DNA from: Asparagopsis taxiformis | Lineage: Eukaryota > Rhodophyta > Florideophyceae > Bonnemaisoniales > Bonnemaisoniaceae | DNA length: 33,349 bases | Reading direction: 5' to 3' | NCBI GenBank assembly: GCA_030407315.1 | Contig: JALQPE010000160.1 | Location: 1-33,349 of the forward strand | Shown: one piece after another, positions 19,529-30,000 of the stretch | Layout: each line of letters opens with the position of its first letter | Position numbering within the stretch: position 1 is the first letter of the stretch | Program-made: the position numbers and the translations under genes | Notes under the pieces: model-generated | What the model saw: the letters and a program-made list of their open reading frames with translations, nothing else | Told to the model about the DNA's origin: nothing | Databases searched by the model: none

Positions 19529-19703
19529 GCCTCAGACAGTACTGCGAGACAGTGATTTTTACTGTCTGAGACAGTAAAAATCACTATGCGGCAAATGAAA
19601 ATTAATGCCACACTTGGAGACAGTGATTTGCACTGTCTGGCAGACAGTACGGAACACTGTCTGCAGACAGTAAAAAACACTGTCTCACAGTACTGTCTGA
19701 GGC
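19529..19703. mobile_element. Small MITE-like element with 16-bp terminal inverted repeats
   Basis: GCCTCAGACAGTACTG at 19529-19544 is the perfect reverse complement of 19688-19703. Inside is a second perfect hairpin: AGTGATTTTTACTGTC at 19551-19566 pairs with 19570-19585 around TGA. The motif AGACAGT recurs throughout. The element begins exactly where the gypsy integrase frame is lost. No target-site duplication is obvious. Confidence 0.5.
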
Positions 19704-19857
19704 AGTGAATGGAGACAGTAAAAATTAATGATTTATTCAATAGTTGGATATGATGTAATTTACTGTACTGGGCAGTGTTGGCGGATAGTGTTTTGTATTG
19801 GCCAAGGCAACATGGCCGGATAGTGAAATACGCTGCCTGGGACAATAGATGGAACCA

Positions 19858-20165
19858 ACACGGTGCACTGTCCTGCGCAGTACCTGGAGACAGTGATTTT
19901 CACTGTCCTGGGCAGTACCTGTAGACAGTACTTTGTGCTGCCCTGGGCAGTACCTGTAGACGGTATTTCCTGCTGCCCTGGGCAGCACCTGTAGACAGTA
20001 TTTCGTGCTGCTCTGGGCATCACCTGTAGACAGTACTTTGTGCTGGCCTGGGCAGCACCTGTAGACAGTACTTTGTGCTGCCCTGGGCAGCACCTGGAGA
20101 CAGTATTTCGTGCTGCCCTGGGCAGCACCTGGAGACAGTAAAAGTAGTGTCCTGATATAGTAAAA
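19858..20165. repeat. 35-bp tandem repeat array carrying a hairpin in each unit
   Basis: Full units start at 19886, 19921, 19956, 19991, 20026, 20061 and 20096, with partial units at both ends (about 19858 and 20131). In the best copies each unit contains GTGCTGCCCTGGGCAGCAC, a perfect 9-bp stem around one T. It also carries (G)TAGACAGTA, the motif also found in the neighbouring small element. The unit length is not a multiple of three, and the long minus-strand frames across it are only shadows of the repeat. Confidence 0.9.
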
Positions 20166-20534
20166 TTCGGTGTCTGGGAGTGGTGGATGAGATGGAGCGT
20201 CACGCTGTCGTGGGCATCTTTCTGGGGTAGAGGAAGGCAGTTCTAGCGCTATGAGGATGGGGCATGGACGGTATTCATATGGGAATGGACAGAATAGTAC
20301 GGCTAGGAATTTTTATTTCGTAGTGACTATGAGCTAGCGAGTGGTATACGCGGTAGGATAGGTAGCAATCTAAGAGGGTGCGATATGGGAAGCTTCACTC
20401 TGGATTTGTTTATTTGCGCAGGCTACATTGAGAATAAACAATCCCTATGTTAAAAATGCTACTACAACTAACACTATTCCGACGAGTAAAACTAAAACTA
20501 CTAGAAAAGTCTACAAATATATCAACTGATTGAG
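20166..20534. other. Intergenic, nothing recognisable
   Basis: No ORF, repeat or RNA gene could be supported. The stretch becomes A+T-rich towards 20400-20520. Confidence 0.3.
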
Positions 20535-20850
20535 CTGCATGAATAAGCTAGGAAATGAAGAGAAGAAGAAAAAATGATGTAGAGAAAGGAAACAAGTTAG
20601 TGACGTTGAATTGGAGAGGGAAATTGATGGTGATTAGGAGACTAACGTACCTTAACAAATACCATTGCATCCCAAATTGAGATATGTACTCACAGGCAGA
20701 GCAGAAAAGAAACGTATTGGAGAAGTGGTAAGAGAGAAAGATAAATGAAAGTAGAAGTGGAACACTCACCGACTGGAAACCTGAGAAAGAGAAAACGAAT
20801 AGAAAACTGGGTTAGTGGCGTGAGTTGTGGAAACGTACCATCATGGTTCA
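20535..20850 (-). other. Intron-like minus-strand remnant with an 11-nt micro-exon
   Basis: On the minus strand a donor GTACGT (intron from 20838) leads through CACTAACCC and a pyrimidine tract to an acceptor CTCAG at 20781. The 11-nt block GTTTCCAGTCG (20780-20770) follows, then donor GTGAGT from 20769. A further donor GTACGT at 20650 is followed by another CACTAAC, a long pyrimidine run and acceptors at 20548 or 20535. This looks like a spliced transcript with small exons. I cannot assign a protein; the frames are short and hydrophobic (Phe/Leu/Ser), as expected of translated pyrimidine tracts. Confidence 0.35.
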
Positions 20851-20987
20851 TATCAGTCGGAGACAAAGCAACAACTTTGGCTTTGGAAGCAGTATTGATG
20901 ATCTACAACTTACGCTTTGGAAGCAGTATAGATGATCTATACTGCTTCCACAGCCAAAGTTGTTGCTTTGTTTCCGACGGATATGAA
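20848..20987. repeat. Long foldback with about 48-bp arms and an internal direct repeat
   Basis: The arm at 20848-20895 (TCATATCAGTCGGAGACAAA...) matches the reverse complement of 20939-20987 with a few mismatches. In the spacer, GCTTTGGAAGCAGTATAGAT is a second direct copy of the end of the left arm (20880-20903 and 20915-20938). The structure is a duplication followed by a snap-back inversion. Confidence 0.75.
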
Positions 20988-21948
20988 GATGGAAACAGGG
21001 ATTTCCAGAATCTGTCGTTTAAGTAGCACTCTGCGGGCGGAAATGACGTGTAGGAGAACAATAGAGGGATGAATTTGAAACGGAGCGGTGCGATGGGAGG
21101 CCCAGAAAAACGATACCTAGGGTGCAAATTACGCTTTGAAGCACATGACCTGGCAGAACAGGCGCAAAATTATTGTATCTTCTACCGCCTTCTCTAGTCT
21201 ATAATGACGTCATCACTACAGAAATATAGGAAAAACACTAGCATATGGGGCCTAAAGAAAAGGGTGAGGCGAGGAGTAGGAAAAATGGCGCACTTTCCTG
21301 GACGAGGAGTCCGCGCTTCCAGTGATGATTTGGACGGTATATATCGATGACGTCATTGCATGCTCTGAGCACACTTGGCAGGCAGTCAAAGCGGGCCACG
21401 TGGATGTGGGCGGCTAGGAAACAGCAGTGTGGGAGAAATTTTATAATTTTCATGTTGCAAGCGAGCAGTGAATCTGCATTGCAATATATAAATTTATGCT
21501 AATTTAAGATATCACACCGAGTACGATTCAACGAGAGATTGTGTTTTCAACTTGTAAATAGGGCCGAAAATGTGGTAGAGTATACGAGTAGGAAGTACGT
21601 GTATGAGAAAATCAGATTCAGTATTAGTGCCTAGAGCATCACTGCGAAATAAACGGCCGTTTTCCGGAAATGGATACATCTTGGCTGGGTTTGTGGTTAG
21701 GGAATGCGATACAAGATAGCAAAACGATGTTGAGTCCGGATGAAATAGCAATCAATGTGCATAAAGCAATGAGCATAGGGCAAAGCATTGTGGTGAACCA
21801 GTTCATTGGGTCGAATGAAAGCCTGGAAAGGTTTCGTAACGGTTAAAAGTAGTAGTACTGTATTGAGATAGTAGTCATGTAGTAGAAGTTTAGAGTTGTA
21901 TTATATGAAACAAAACTGAGCGAAGAAGAAAAGAACAAAAACATCAAG
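20988..21948. other. Upstream region of the intact transposase; two TGACGTCA sites
   Basis: There is no supported gene in this stretch. Perfect CRE-type octamers TGACGTCA lie at 21205-21212 and 21348-21355, 600-750 bp before the transposase ATG; they could bind bZIP-type factors. No TATA box in a convincing position and no terminal inverted repeat could be identified by eye. Confidence 0.3.
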
Positions 21949-24900
21949 ATGGCTCCGAGACGGACTCCTATTCGAAAGAAAACCACAAGTCGTAGGACAA
22001 AGGCGAGATTCGATTCACTCAATGTGGCCAGTCCCAGTAAACAGCTTCCTGGGAAACTGCAGGGAGAAATCCGCAGCAGTGATGCAGCCTGCATGAACAA
22101 AGAAATCCCGAGAGGTAATGAGCTACGACGTGAGTGTACCACAGATGACCTATTGGAGTCCCCAATCCCTATGGGTGACACAATAGAAGGTTGTATTGGT
22201 GTGTACAGCAACAACGATGAAGCTGGAAGTGACATCTACGTAGCATCGAGCACGCTAATGGAATCGGAAGAAGCAACCGGACGAGGTTCTGATTCCATTT
22301 CAACTGGAGGCCCGATAGACCGAAATGCTGGGGATGAAGCATGTGGTGATATCAAGGCATTACTACAATGGCCTGCGATGTATGGGGCTCTTCAGCTGAG
22401 TGGAACTCAAAGAATGACAAGAGCCCACTATGAAGGTACCCTGTTCGGAATGAATTTCCGCAGAGATCCAAGTGAGCACGTCCCGTCGGACTCTGTGATG
22501 CGACAGAAGATACTACCATTCTTGAGGAAACACTGCTATGCAAAGAGCTGTGACATCGAGTTTCCGATAGACCTTCGAAAGAGCGGAGCAAGAGCTGCAC
22601 AGCATCGAGGTGCAGTAGGAACCCGTGGAACAACAGATGACAGAGACAATTGTGGAGGAATGGCGAAAGTTCGTATTGTACTCCCAAGCACATGGGCTCT
22701 GAAAGATGTCCAGACTCGACCAATCTTTAAAGCATTCCGCAGTGACGCGAACAATCGAAGCTCGGAAGGAGAAAAATCAACCGCAGAGTGCAGCATTGAA
22801 GATTCGTTCATTGCAAAGTGCAGGAGGGGTGTTTTGAGCGACCCATTCGTTCGCACAGCAGTTGTTCCCATTGACAGCGATGGGAAAAAGGGTTTGAAGC
22901 ACATTTATGTACCTGATGGAACAGCAATTCGAATCCGATGTCATCCAGGAGCTCGTCAGGTTGCCGTCATCGAAAGAGCAAAAGGGTTCAGGAAGAATGA
23001 CAGAGATGGTGGGAAACCGAAGAGGAGAAGAGTGGCGGTTACGTCGTTGTGGGAACTTCATGCTAGGACCATAGTTACCTATGAGGCTCGACACGACGGT
23101 GAGCATGATGTGCATGTCGAAAAATATCTGCAGCCGCGAATGTCACATCTATTGGAATGGGAGAGGCAGCATGCTCTGCGAGCGATATCGCAATGTGTAA
23201 TCGGAGCAGGAGCCAAGAGAAAAGGAACACGAGCTGGGGACGTGATAACCGTTCTATTACCAATTGGAATGGAAGAGGGTGATATTGTTCCACACGTCGT
23301 ATTGGTGAACAGGTATTTGAAAGAGCAGGTCGGAGAAGCATCCACCATGTTACTTTGCTTTTCACCGGGCGCGAGCTTTGCTGAAGCCAGAAACCCGCCT
23401 GATAGACTAGGAAGCCCCAACTATGAAGAAATTCGTGTTTCAGGGGTGTTCTCGGATGGTTTCGGAGACCACAGGTCGCAATGGCACCCAGCGTCTCCGC
23501 GAGAAGATACACCATGTTGGGGAAAGCTGGAGGATGGTCGAAACTACTTTGTTTACCGATTTCTCCTTTACACGGATGACTTTGAACCATTCACAAGCAG
23601 GAAGGGAAGTTTTGGTGGATGCTATATGTTACCTCTCAATCTACCGCCTCGGAAAAGGGGAAGCTACCAAGCGGTTCGAGTGATTGGTTTGCCACCTCCG
23701 GGAGTGTCCACAAATTGTGTATTGCGATATATCGTTCAAGATATAGTGCGGGGAAGCACAGAGGGTTTCCCAACGAAAAATGCAGAGGGAGAAGATGTTG
23801 TGGTATTTCTAGACCCAGTGGGGAGCATTGGAGACTATCCTGCAGTTTCACATACCCTGGATGTTCTTGGACACACATCAAACTCTCCATGCCACATCTG
23901 CAGTTTCCGCAAATATGACCTGAGCAGTACTGGTGGCACGAAGAATGCATACACTTCGGTAGTGAACGGGCAAACATCGACGCATGCCAGGAGCAAGTAT
24001 CGGAATGCATCGACACGTAAGGATGCCACAGAAACCCAGCTTCGCACTCTCGGACTGGCTGCAGAAGAAGGGGAAGATTTACCATTTCATGTCCTGAGCA
24101 CTTCCTTGGAAGCAGTGCAGGAAGAAGTACCGAAGACGGAAAACGGATTTTCAGTTGTCCCAGCAATTTTTGACCCGTACCGTTTCGCAGTGATAGCACC
24201 TGACCATCTATTGTCTGGACTGGCACAAGATGTACTGAACGCTTGTATTTCAGCTGCCAGCCCACGAATTCGAGAGGTAGCTGAATTGCAAATTCTGGGC
24301 GCTCTGAAGAAGTTCAGGATGGGAAGGCAGAACCGTTTATTTGGAACCAAAAATCTGCTTTCCATGAACATGAGTGACATATTCAGTGTGCTGCTGATAG
24401 CACCTATGGCATTCGAAAACGCAGCTCAAATGATGGATGGGAAAGGGGAAGGTCATCGTGAAAAATTTGATGGGGCCGTCAAACTAGTAGTGATGTTTCA
24501 GAAGCTGGTTTCGTGTATTAGTTTCATGCCCGTATGGTGGAAAGACGGTCCACATGAACTAGAGACGGCTGACGGAGAAGGTGGCAGGAATGAATACATT
24601 CTGGGAAGAACTGTAGACTACGTGGAGACGTTGAATGAGTATTGTCGGAAAGTGAAGGGAGCAGGAGCACATTTGGACAAGCCTAATGTTCATCGTCTTG
24701 TCGATTTTTGTGTTCATACGCTTCCTGCCTACGGCTCTGTGAAGCACGTGCAGGAGCTTATATTCGAACGGATGCATCAGCCGCTGAAGAAAGGTGTGAG
24801 AATGTCCAATCACCAAAGCGAACAGCTTTCAGCGCTGGAATTAGTTCTTGCGGATGACTGGCAGACGAGAGTGGCCATTGTTTTGCGCGAAATCGGCATG

Positions 24901-25752
24901 GAGCCACAGCATTGGTCCTCGTCCGAATGCTCTCAAATGGTCAACGTTCTTTCACAGGAGCTAGGGAGAGAAATAGATGTGGAAGACGAGGTAGTGAAAA
25001 ACTGCTTCCAGGAACCGGTTCTCCAGCTTCTCTCCCAGCGTCGAGGAAAGATATTGTCGGCGGATGGTGAAATTGTGACGTGGAGAGGGCATGGAGGTAT
25101 ATCTATTGACGAGGTCAAGGAGTACATGAATGGAAAATGTGATATGGCAGAGGGTGCTGTAGGTGTTTTCAAACGGTTCTTTACCGAAAGGTACGGAAGC
25201 GGAACAAGCGGGTGTGGAAAGTATGCCGAATGGGTGAGAAGAGTTTCTAGAAGCATTACGACAGAGTGGGGAAGGAAAACAGTGCAGAGGTCTGGCTCTC
25301 TAGAATCAGGAGCTATCATCCATGCTGTTTGCCCTGAACAGAGGATATGTGAGGATGGTGCAACTTCACAAGCGATTCTGTACCCGGCGTCTCGTCTCAC
25401 ATCAGAGATAATGCGGGGAAGAATTAATTATGAACCGCGGTTTTTTATTGTTCTAGCGTTCTTTATCCTGAGGAACGAGAGTGCGAGAGATGAGCAAGGT
25501 ACAGCTTATGGAGTTTGCCTGGGTTTGCAAAAAACTGATGAAGGAGTGTTCAAGGTCGAAGAGAGGCGACGAACAGTAATTGTGGAGATGAGTGAGGGAG
25601 TCACTGAGGTGTTTGGTATGCACTATTGCAATGGGAGTGTATGCGAATATGATGAGAACATGAGGGAGGTAAGGCACGTACCCGGACTGCTGGAGGGTGG
25701 AGAGATATATGCACTATGTAGGCGACACGGATTTCCACCGAGGGCTGCATGA
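21949..25752 (+). CDS. Intact large DDE transposase, Plavaka/CACTA-like (1,267 aa)
   Basis: The ATG at 21949 sits in a strong context (AAGATGG). The N-terminus is basic (MAPRRTPIRKKTTSRRTKAR), which suits a nuclear DNA-binding protein. Residues 100-480 are not recognised. The catalytic region follows: LLYTDDFEPF (D543/D544, proposed first acid), GCYMLPLNLPPRKRG, GLPPPGV, IGDYP (D629, proposed second acid) and a PCHIC knuckle (C648, C651). Next is FDPYRFAVIAPDHLLSGLAQ (D752, H753), the counterpart of the family's D/E-x-x-H-x-x-x-x-G segment. KPNVHRLVDFCVHTLPAYGS and IFERMHQPLKK (E940, H943) then match the family's YG...E-x-x-H-x-x-x-K. The same series is seen in the dead copy at 3306-6295. The product should excise and insert a DNA transposon. 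There is no stop, frameshift or intron, and AATAAA follows within 20 nt, so the gene looks recently active. The subfamily, and a relation to tnp2, Plavaka or KDZ types, need profile searches. Confidence 0.75.
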   Translation: MAPRRTPIRKKTTSRRTKARFDSLNVASPSKQLPGKLQGEIRSSDAACMNKEIPRGNELRRECTTDDLLESPIPMGDTIEGCIGVYSNNDEAGSDIYVASSTLMESEEATGRGSDSISTGGPIDRNAGDEACGDIKALLQWPAMYGALQLSGTQRMTRAHYEGTLFGMNFRRDPSEHVPSDSVMRQKILPFLRKHCYAKSCDIEFPIDLRKSGARAAQHRGAVGTRGTTDDRDNCGGMAKVRIVLPSTWALKDVQTRPIFKAFRSDANNRSSEGEKSTAECSIEDSFIAKCRRGVLSDPFVRTAVVPIDSDGKKGLKHIYVPDGTAIRIRCHPGARQVAVIERAKGFRKNDRDGGKPKRRRVAVTSLWELHARTIVTYEARHDGEHDVHVEKYLQPRMSHLLEWERQHALRAISQCVIGAGAKRKGTRAGDVITVLLPIGMEEGDIVPHVVLVNRYLKEQVGEASTMLLCFSPGASFAEARNPPDRLGSPNYEEIRVSGVFSDGFGDHRSQWHPASPREDTPCWGKLEDGRNYFVYRFLLYTDDFEPFTSRKGSFGGCYMLPLNLPPRKRGSYQAVRVIGLPPPGVSTNCVLRYIVQDIVRGSTEGFPTKNAEGEDVVVFLDPVGSIGDYPAVSHTLDVLGHTSNSPCHICSFRKYDLSSTGGTKNAYTSVVNGQTSTHARSKYRNASTRKDATETQLRTLGLAAEEGEDLPFHVLSTSLEAVQEEVPKTENGFSVVPAIFDPYRFAVIAPDHLLSGLAQDVLNACISAASPRIREVAELQILGALKKFRMGRQNRLFGTKNLLSMNMSDIFSVLLIAPMAFENAAQMMDGKGEGHREKFDGAVKLVVMFQKLVSCISFMPVWWKDGPHELETADGEGGRNEYILGRTVDYVETLNEYCRKVKGAGAHLDKPNVHRLVDFCVHTLPAYGSVKHVQELIFERMHQPLKKGVRMSNHQSEQLSALELVLADDWQTRVAIVLREIGMEPQHWSSSECSQMVNVLSQELGREIDVEDEVVKNCFQEPVLQLLSQRRGKILSADGEIVTWRGHGGISIDEVKEYMNGKCDMAEGAVGVFKRFFTERYGSGTSGCGKYAEWVRRVSRSITTEWGRKTVQRSGSLESGAIIHAVCPEQRICEDGATSQAILYPASRLTSEIMRGRINYEPRFFIVLAFFILRNESARDEQGTAYGVCLGLQKTDEGVFKVEERRRTVIVEMSEGVTEVFGMHYCNGSVCEYDENMREVRHVPGLLEGGEIYALCRRHGFPPRAA

Positions 25753-25764
25753 TTTTTAGGGAAG

Positions 25765-25770
25765 AATAAA
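25765..25770 (+). terminator. Polyadenylation signal of the transposase gene
   Basis: AATAAA lies 13 nt after the transposase TGA. A short 3' UTR like this is common in compact eukaryotic transposon genes. Confidence 0.5.
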
Positions 25771-25872
25771 ATGAATAACCAGATGCATCACATATGAATT
25801 GTACACTCTAGGGCGTTGGTGGATTGGTGCAAAGTAGTGGGGAGAGGATCTGAGAGGATGGAGGGAGGTATG

Positions 25873-26272
25873 CTTACAGCAAAGTCATCGTTACGATGAT
25901 TTTGCTGTAAGAAAACGTTTCCATTACAGTGGCCAAGAATTTTTTACAGGGTAAAAAAATCGTGGCAGCTATAATGATTTGCTGTAAGGAACCATTTCCT
26001 TGCAGTGGCCAAAGAATTTTTTACCGGGTAAAAAATCAGCAAGAAATTTTACCGGGTAAAAAAATTGTGGCCGCTGTAATGATTTGCTTTCTTACAGCAA
26101 AGTCATCGTTACGATGACTTTGCTGTAAGAAAACGTTTCATTACAGCGACCACAATTTTTTACCCGGTAAAGAAATCATGGCTGCTGTAATGATTTGTTT
26201 TCTTACAGCAAAGTCATCGTAACGATGACTTTGCTGTAAGAAAACGTTTCATTACAGCAAATTCATCGATTG
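25873..26272. mobile_element. Compound palindrome-in-palindrome MITE cluster (copy A)
   Basis: Three 39-nt palindromes with the arm CTTACAGCAAAGTCATCGT lie at 25873-25911 (one mismatch), 26091-26129 (perfect) and 26202-26240 (perfect). Between them are weaker inverted repeats built on TTACAGCGGCCACAATTTTT and TTTACCCGGTAAA. The left end seems truncated and the cluster looks like several elements inserted into each other. It fills most of the gap between the transposase and the ParB-dioxygenase gene. Confidence 0.8.
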
Positions 26273-27070
26273 TTAAGGTTAAGTAACCAACTTTAGGATG
26301 TCCAGAGGACCTGCTCGTTGTAAGGAATATTGATCAACTGACGAAGAGGAAGCATTTTGAATCGACTAGGGTAGGAAGGCAATGAGATTTGGTATGCAAG
26401 AAAACTGAATCGCAGTAGTGAATAGGTAGTTGAAATGAATTCATATTGATGTTCTTTGGTGTATTGTCCATTGGAGCACATTGAAAACCATTTATATGAT
26501 CACCGTTTAAATAGTCTATGAATCCTTTGCAGCCGAGTACGCCAATGGGAAGAAATTCAAGTAGTGGCCTGCACGGGAACCGGTTATTTGTGAGTAGCAA
26601 AAGTTAGTGTAGAAATGAATTTTTCAGACTTGTAGGAGAGGTGGATCGTAGTAAATGTATAAAACTCACGTAAAATCGATTGATAGGAATCAATGGTATG
26701 GAAGAAGAAGCGAGGTGGAGAGTGTGGATGAAATAGGTTGTTGGAATATGAAAGATAATTGACGTGGTGAGGTAAACGGGTTCGATTGCATTATATGCGC
26801 TAGAGGTACATACTATTAGGTGTAGATTGATGGAAAGGGCTAAACGCTTTGTGGAGGTATCAGGATCAGGTAGAGTCAGAGGTGCTGAGCGGGTGCAGCG
26901 TAAGGTTCATCAGGACTGAAGGTAGGTAGGGAATGTCTTGTCCGGACAGTATATGAGAGGAAGCTGAGAGACGGGAAGCGCACTCGGAGGTACCACAATT
27001 GTGGATTTCATCGTCTACACAACATTTGAACAGAGAACCGATTGAACGAACTGAGATTGCAGGGATTACA
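26273..27070. other. Upstream region of the ParB-dioxygenase gene
   Basis: There is no other gene here. The frame of the next gene is open a little further back, to 26999, but has no ATG before 27071. No TATA box is evident. The promoter must lie in this 800-bp stretch or inside the hairpin cluster before it. Confidence 0.3.
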
Positions 27071-30000
27071 ATGGGAGACAATAGTATCATGAATACTACA
27101 GCAGAGAAGAGCAATTCTCCTTCTGCTGAAGAGAAAAGCATCACTATTGCTCAGTACAGCTCTTCTAAAGTGCAAGTTGATCCTCGCAAAGTGAAATTTC
27201 CGACAGTGACCTCCCGTTTGGTGCGACCGGGTCGTGTAAACGAACTGGCCAGCATTTTCATGGATAGAGGTTTCTCTACCACTGGAACTATGATTACAGT
27301 CTGCAAAATGGAAGATAACGAAGGAGACGAGTTTTACTGCATCGATGGCTCTCATCGCATAGCTGCTCTGCAACTATGCCTGGAGAAGTACTCAGGAAAG
27401 AACAGGGATTCCTTGGAATTGGTTTGGGTACAACAGTTGATTGCGCCGAACGGGCGTCTAATTTTCGATGCGCTGGAGGTTCTGAAACTGTCTCTCGAAG
27501 CCAATATACAAACTCACGATGTCGCTTCTGTGAGCATTGCCGACAATGTCTGTGCGGTCATAGAGTTTCTCAGGTTTTCCAACCAGATGGATCTTCCTGT
27601 TGTCCGGCTTATTCCTATTCTGAAAGAAGTGAGCTATATTCTGCCGTCCGACAGGAACCGTTCGGAGAACTCGTATAGGCAGTACATCAACATTGCGAAG
27701 GGGTTCAATCGCACAGACAGCGTTGCTTTCGTGTACTGGAGCTCTATCCCTAGCGTTTACAATGCTTTGGATAGGAACAGAGAAATCGAGGATGCAAGAA
27801 CCGAGGGAAGAGATCCGGACTTTTCTCGAATTGACTCTGCCGATATGTACGGGTGCGTGCTCGATCTTGTCAATAACGCAATATTCCGCAATGGCACGGA
27901 CGGACGAGGGACGCGCGATAAGGAGTGGTTCCAATGGTTTGTGCTCGAGATGACAGCGTCGTGGACAAGGATGAGGAGGAAGAGAGGACTTGTCAGAAAT
28001 ATCGGAAGCGGAAGTCCGTTCACGATGCGCACTTGGCCACTGGCTCTGTTGGCCATCTATGATATGGCAGAGGTCGTCCGCAAATGGTTGAACTCTGCAA
28101 CGATGGAGGAATTCGTGCGAACGGATTTGGCAGCAGAAAACGCGAAGGAGGTCGGGGATAATGATCATCGCATTGGAGAGCGCATTGTATTCGTCCTTGT
28201 CGACTTTCATGACGACGTGGTAGACAGTAGCAGTCTGAGAACCAAGAACGGGATGTTTACAAACAGTTTTTACGACAAACTGGAATATGCTACCGGGACA
28301 AAGGCAATGCAGGAGACGAAAGCGGAGGAGGAGAGGGAACGGAATCGCATGACCCCTGGAGAAATAGAAAAAGCACTTGTTGCTGGCGCCAAAGCAGAAG
28401 AGGAGGAAGAAGCACCTACTGCCGCAGAACAGGGAAATACTTCGATGGAAACTCCTGGTCCTGTTCAAGCAGAAGAAGGAGTATCTGCCGAAGCCCAAGT
28501 AGAGCAGGAAGTTTCTGCTGTTGTGGAGGAAGAACAGGAAATTACTCCAAATGTGGTGGCTGAAGAAGTGATTCCTGCTGTCGCGACGAAAGCAATAGAA
28601 GAGGCACCTCTGAGCACCCCGAAAGAAGCAGAAGACCGTCCTGCGGCAGCAAAAGAGGGAGGACAGGAACGTCCTGCCACGCGTCTTGCAGCAGCTGAGA
28701 AGAGGGAAGCAGAACGTCTTGCTGTTCTCCAAAAAGAACAGGAACGTCTTTCAGCTTCAAGGGCAGAGCGGGAAAGTCGTGCCAGGGATAATTCGCCGGG
28801 AAGGATTGTCAGAGAAGATCTTCCTCAGGGAAGGAAACAAAGCGGCGATACGCAAAGTCTGGATATCAACTTGGACAATAGTGGTCGCATGGACATAGAC
28901 ACGCCTGGACAACAAGCTGGAGATGCGCAGAACCGCTCTGTGATATTGAAACTTCGAATCAGGACACCAGAAACTAACAGCACTAGCCCGGCCGAAGTGG
29001 ACAAGGAGAATTCGGGAAGAAGCAGGAGCTCTGGTGGAAGCGGCGATGAAAACGAGTCCAGGCTGGATAAGAAGCGAAGAAGGGAAGATACTAGCGCGAA
29101 GTTTTCTGAGCCCAATACGCCGGATGACAACATTGAGATTGGGCCTCCCCGGGAAAAGAAGAGTAGAGTCAATGCAAGAAAACGAACTACTGGAGAAGAA
29201 GCACCACTCTTCACTGACGAGCAAGGAAACTCCCTTCCAGACCGCACATTCGCAGAGGAGATACCTGAGAAGCTGCCTTTATGCGTTCCTTCCAACTCGA
29301 GAATGAAGTATTATATCACAGAAGAAGACATTGATACAATCCGGACGGAGATAATGGAAGCAGCTGCAGGCTACTCTACTTTGGTATGTCCCCTCGGTTC
29401 TTGTGAAAGCCAACAATACTTCAGCTACCAGAGAAGAATGATCGACGAGCTTGGCTACGTGGTGTTGCAAGACATTTTCTCTTCTACTACAGTGGGAGCA
29501 GCTACGCACGAGTTATTCACACAGATGGCCAGCACATTCCAAGGTACTACAAGTGGCTCAAGTGCAAGTCAGAAGAACCCGTGGAAACCACTTCGACCGA
29601 AAGACAGCACTGGTGTATTCAAGACGGACCGGAAAAGCATCTGCGATGACCTTGAGCAAGAAAGCGCGCGGCAGTACACGAACAAGCTGATTCTGGAGCT
29701 AGGTAAGGCGATTTGTGCGGAGAACCTGAAGCTCGGGTTTGGAAGAGAAGAAGCGGTGGTGTTTCCAGAAACGGGTCTTCGTCTGATTTTGACCGCAGAA
29801 GGTAGTCAGGAGCAACTTATGCATACCGATGTTCCCGTCCGTGAGGGAACTGGAACTGGTCCTCTCAACTCGCCATCATATTTCATGATGGCTGCTGGTG
29901 CGGATGGGTTCATCATTCGTATCGCCAAGTTCAGCCATGTGTGCCTAAGTCATCCAGCGAAAGACAAGTACCGCGTGCCAGTGACGAACGTGCGCATCCC

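Noticed and set aside
19886..20165. Regular 35-bp repeats as a CRISPR array
   Set aside because: The units are back to back with no unique spacers, there are no cas genes, and the surroundings are eukaryotic retrotransposons.
19510..20203. Minus-strand frames with repeated CCPGQHKVLSTG-like peptides
   Set aside because: They are translations of the 35-bp repeat; the period is not a multiple of three, so all frames show the pattern.
23423..23683. Alternative plus-strand frames inside the transposase
   Set aside because: They overlap a long intact frame with conserved transposase motifs and show no features of their own.
27458..28732. A 424-codon frame on the minus strand
   Set aside because: It lies antisense to the ParB-dioxygenase gene, is rich in Cys and Phe as expected for the reverse of Glu/Ala/Arg codons, and has no recognisable motif.
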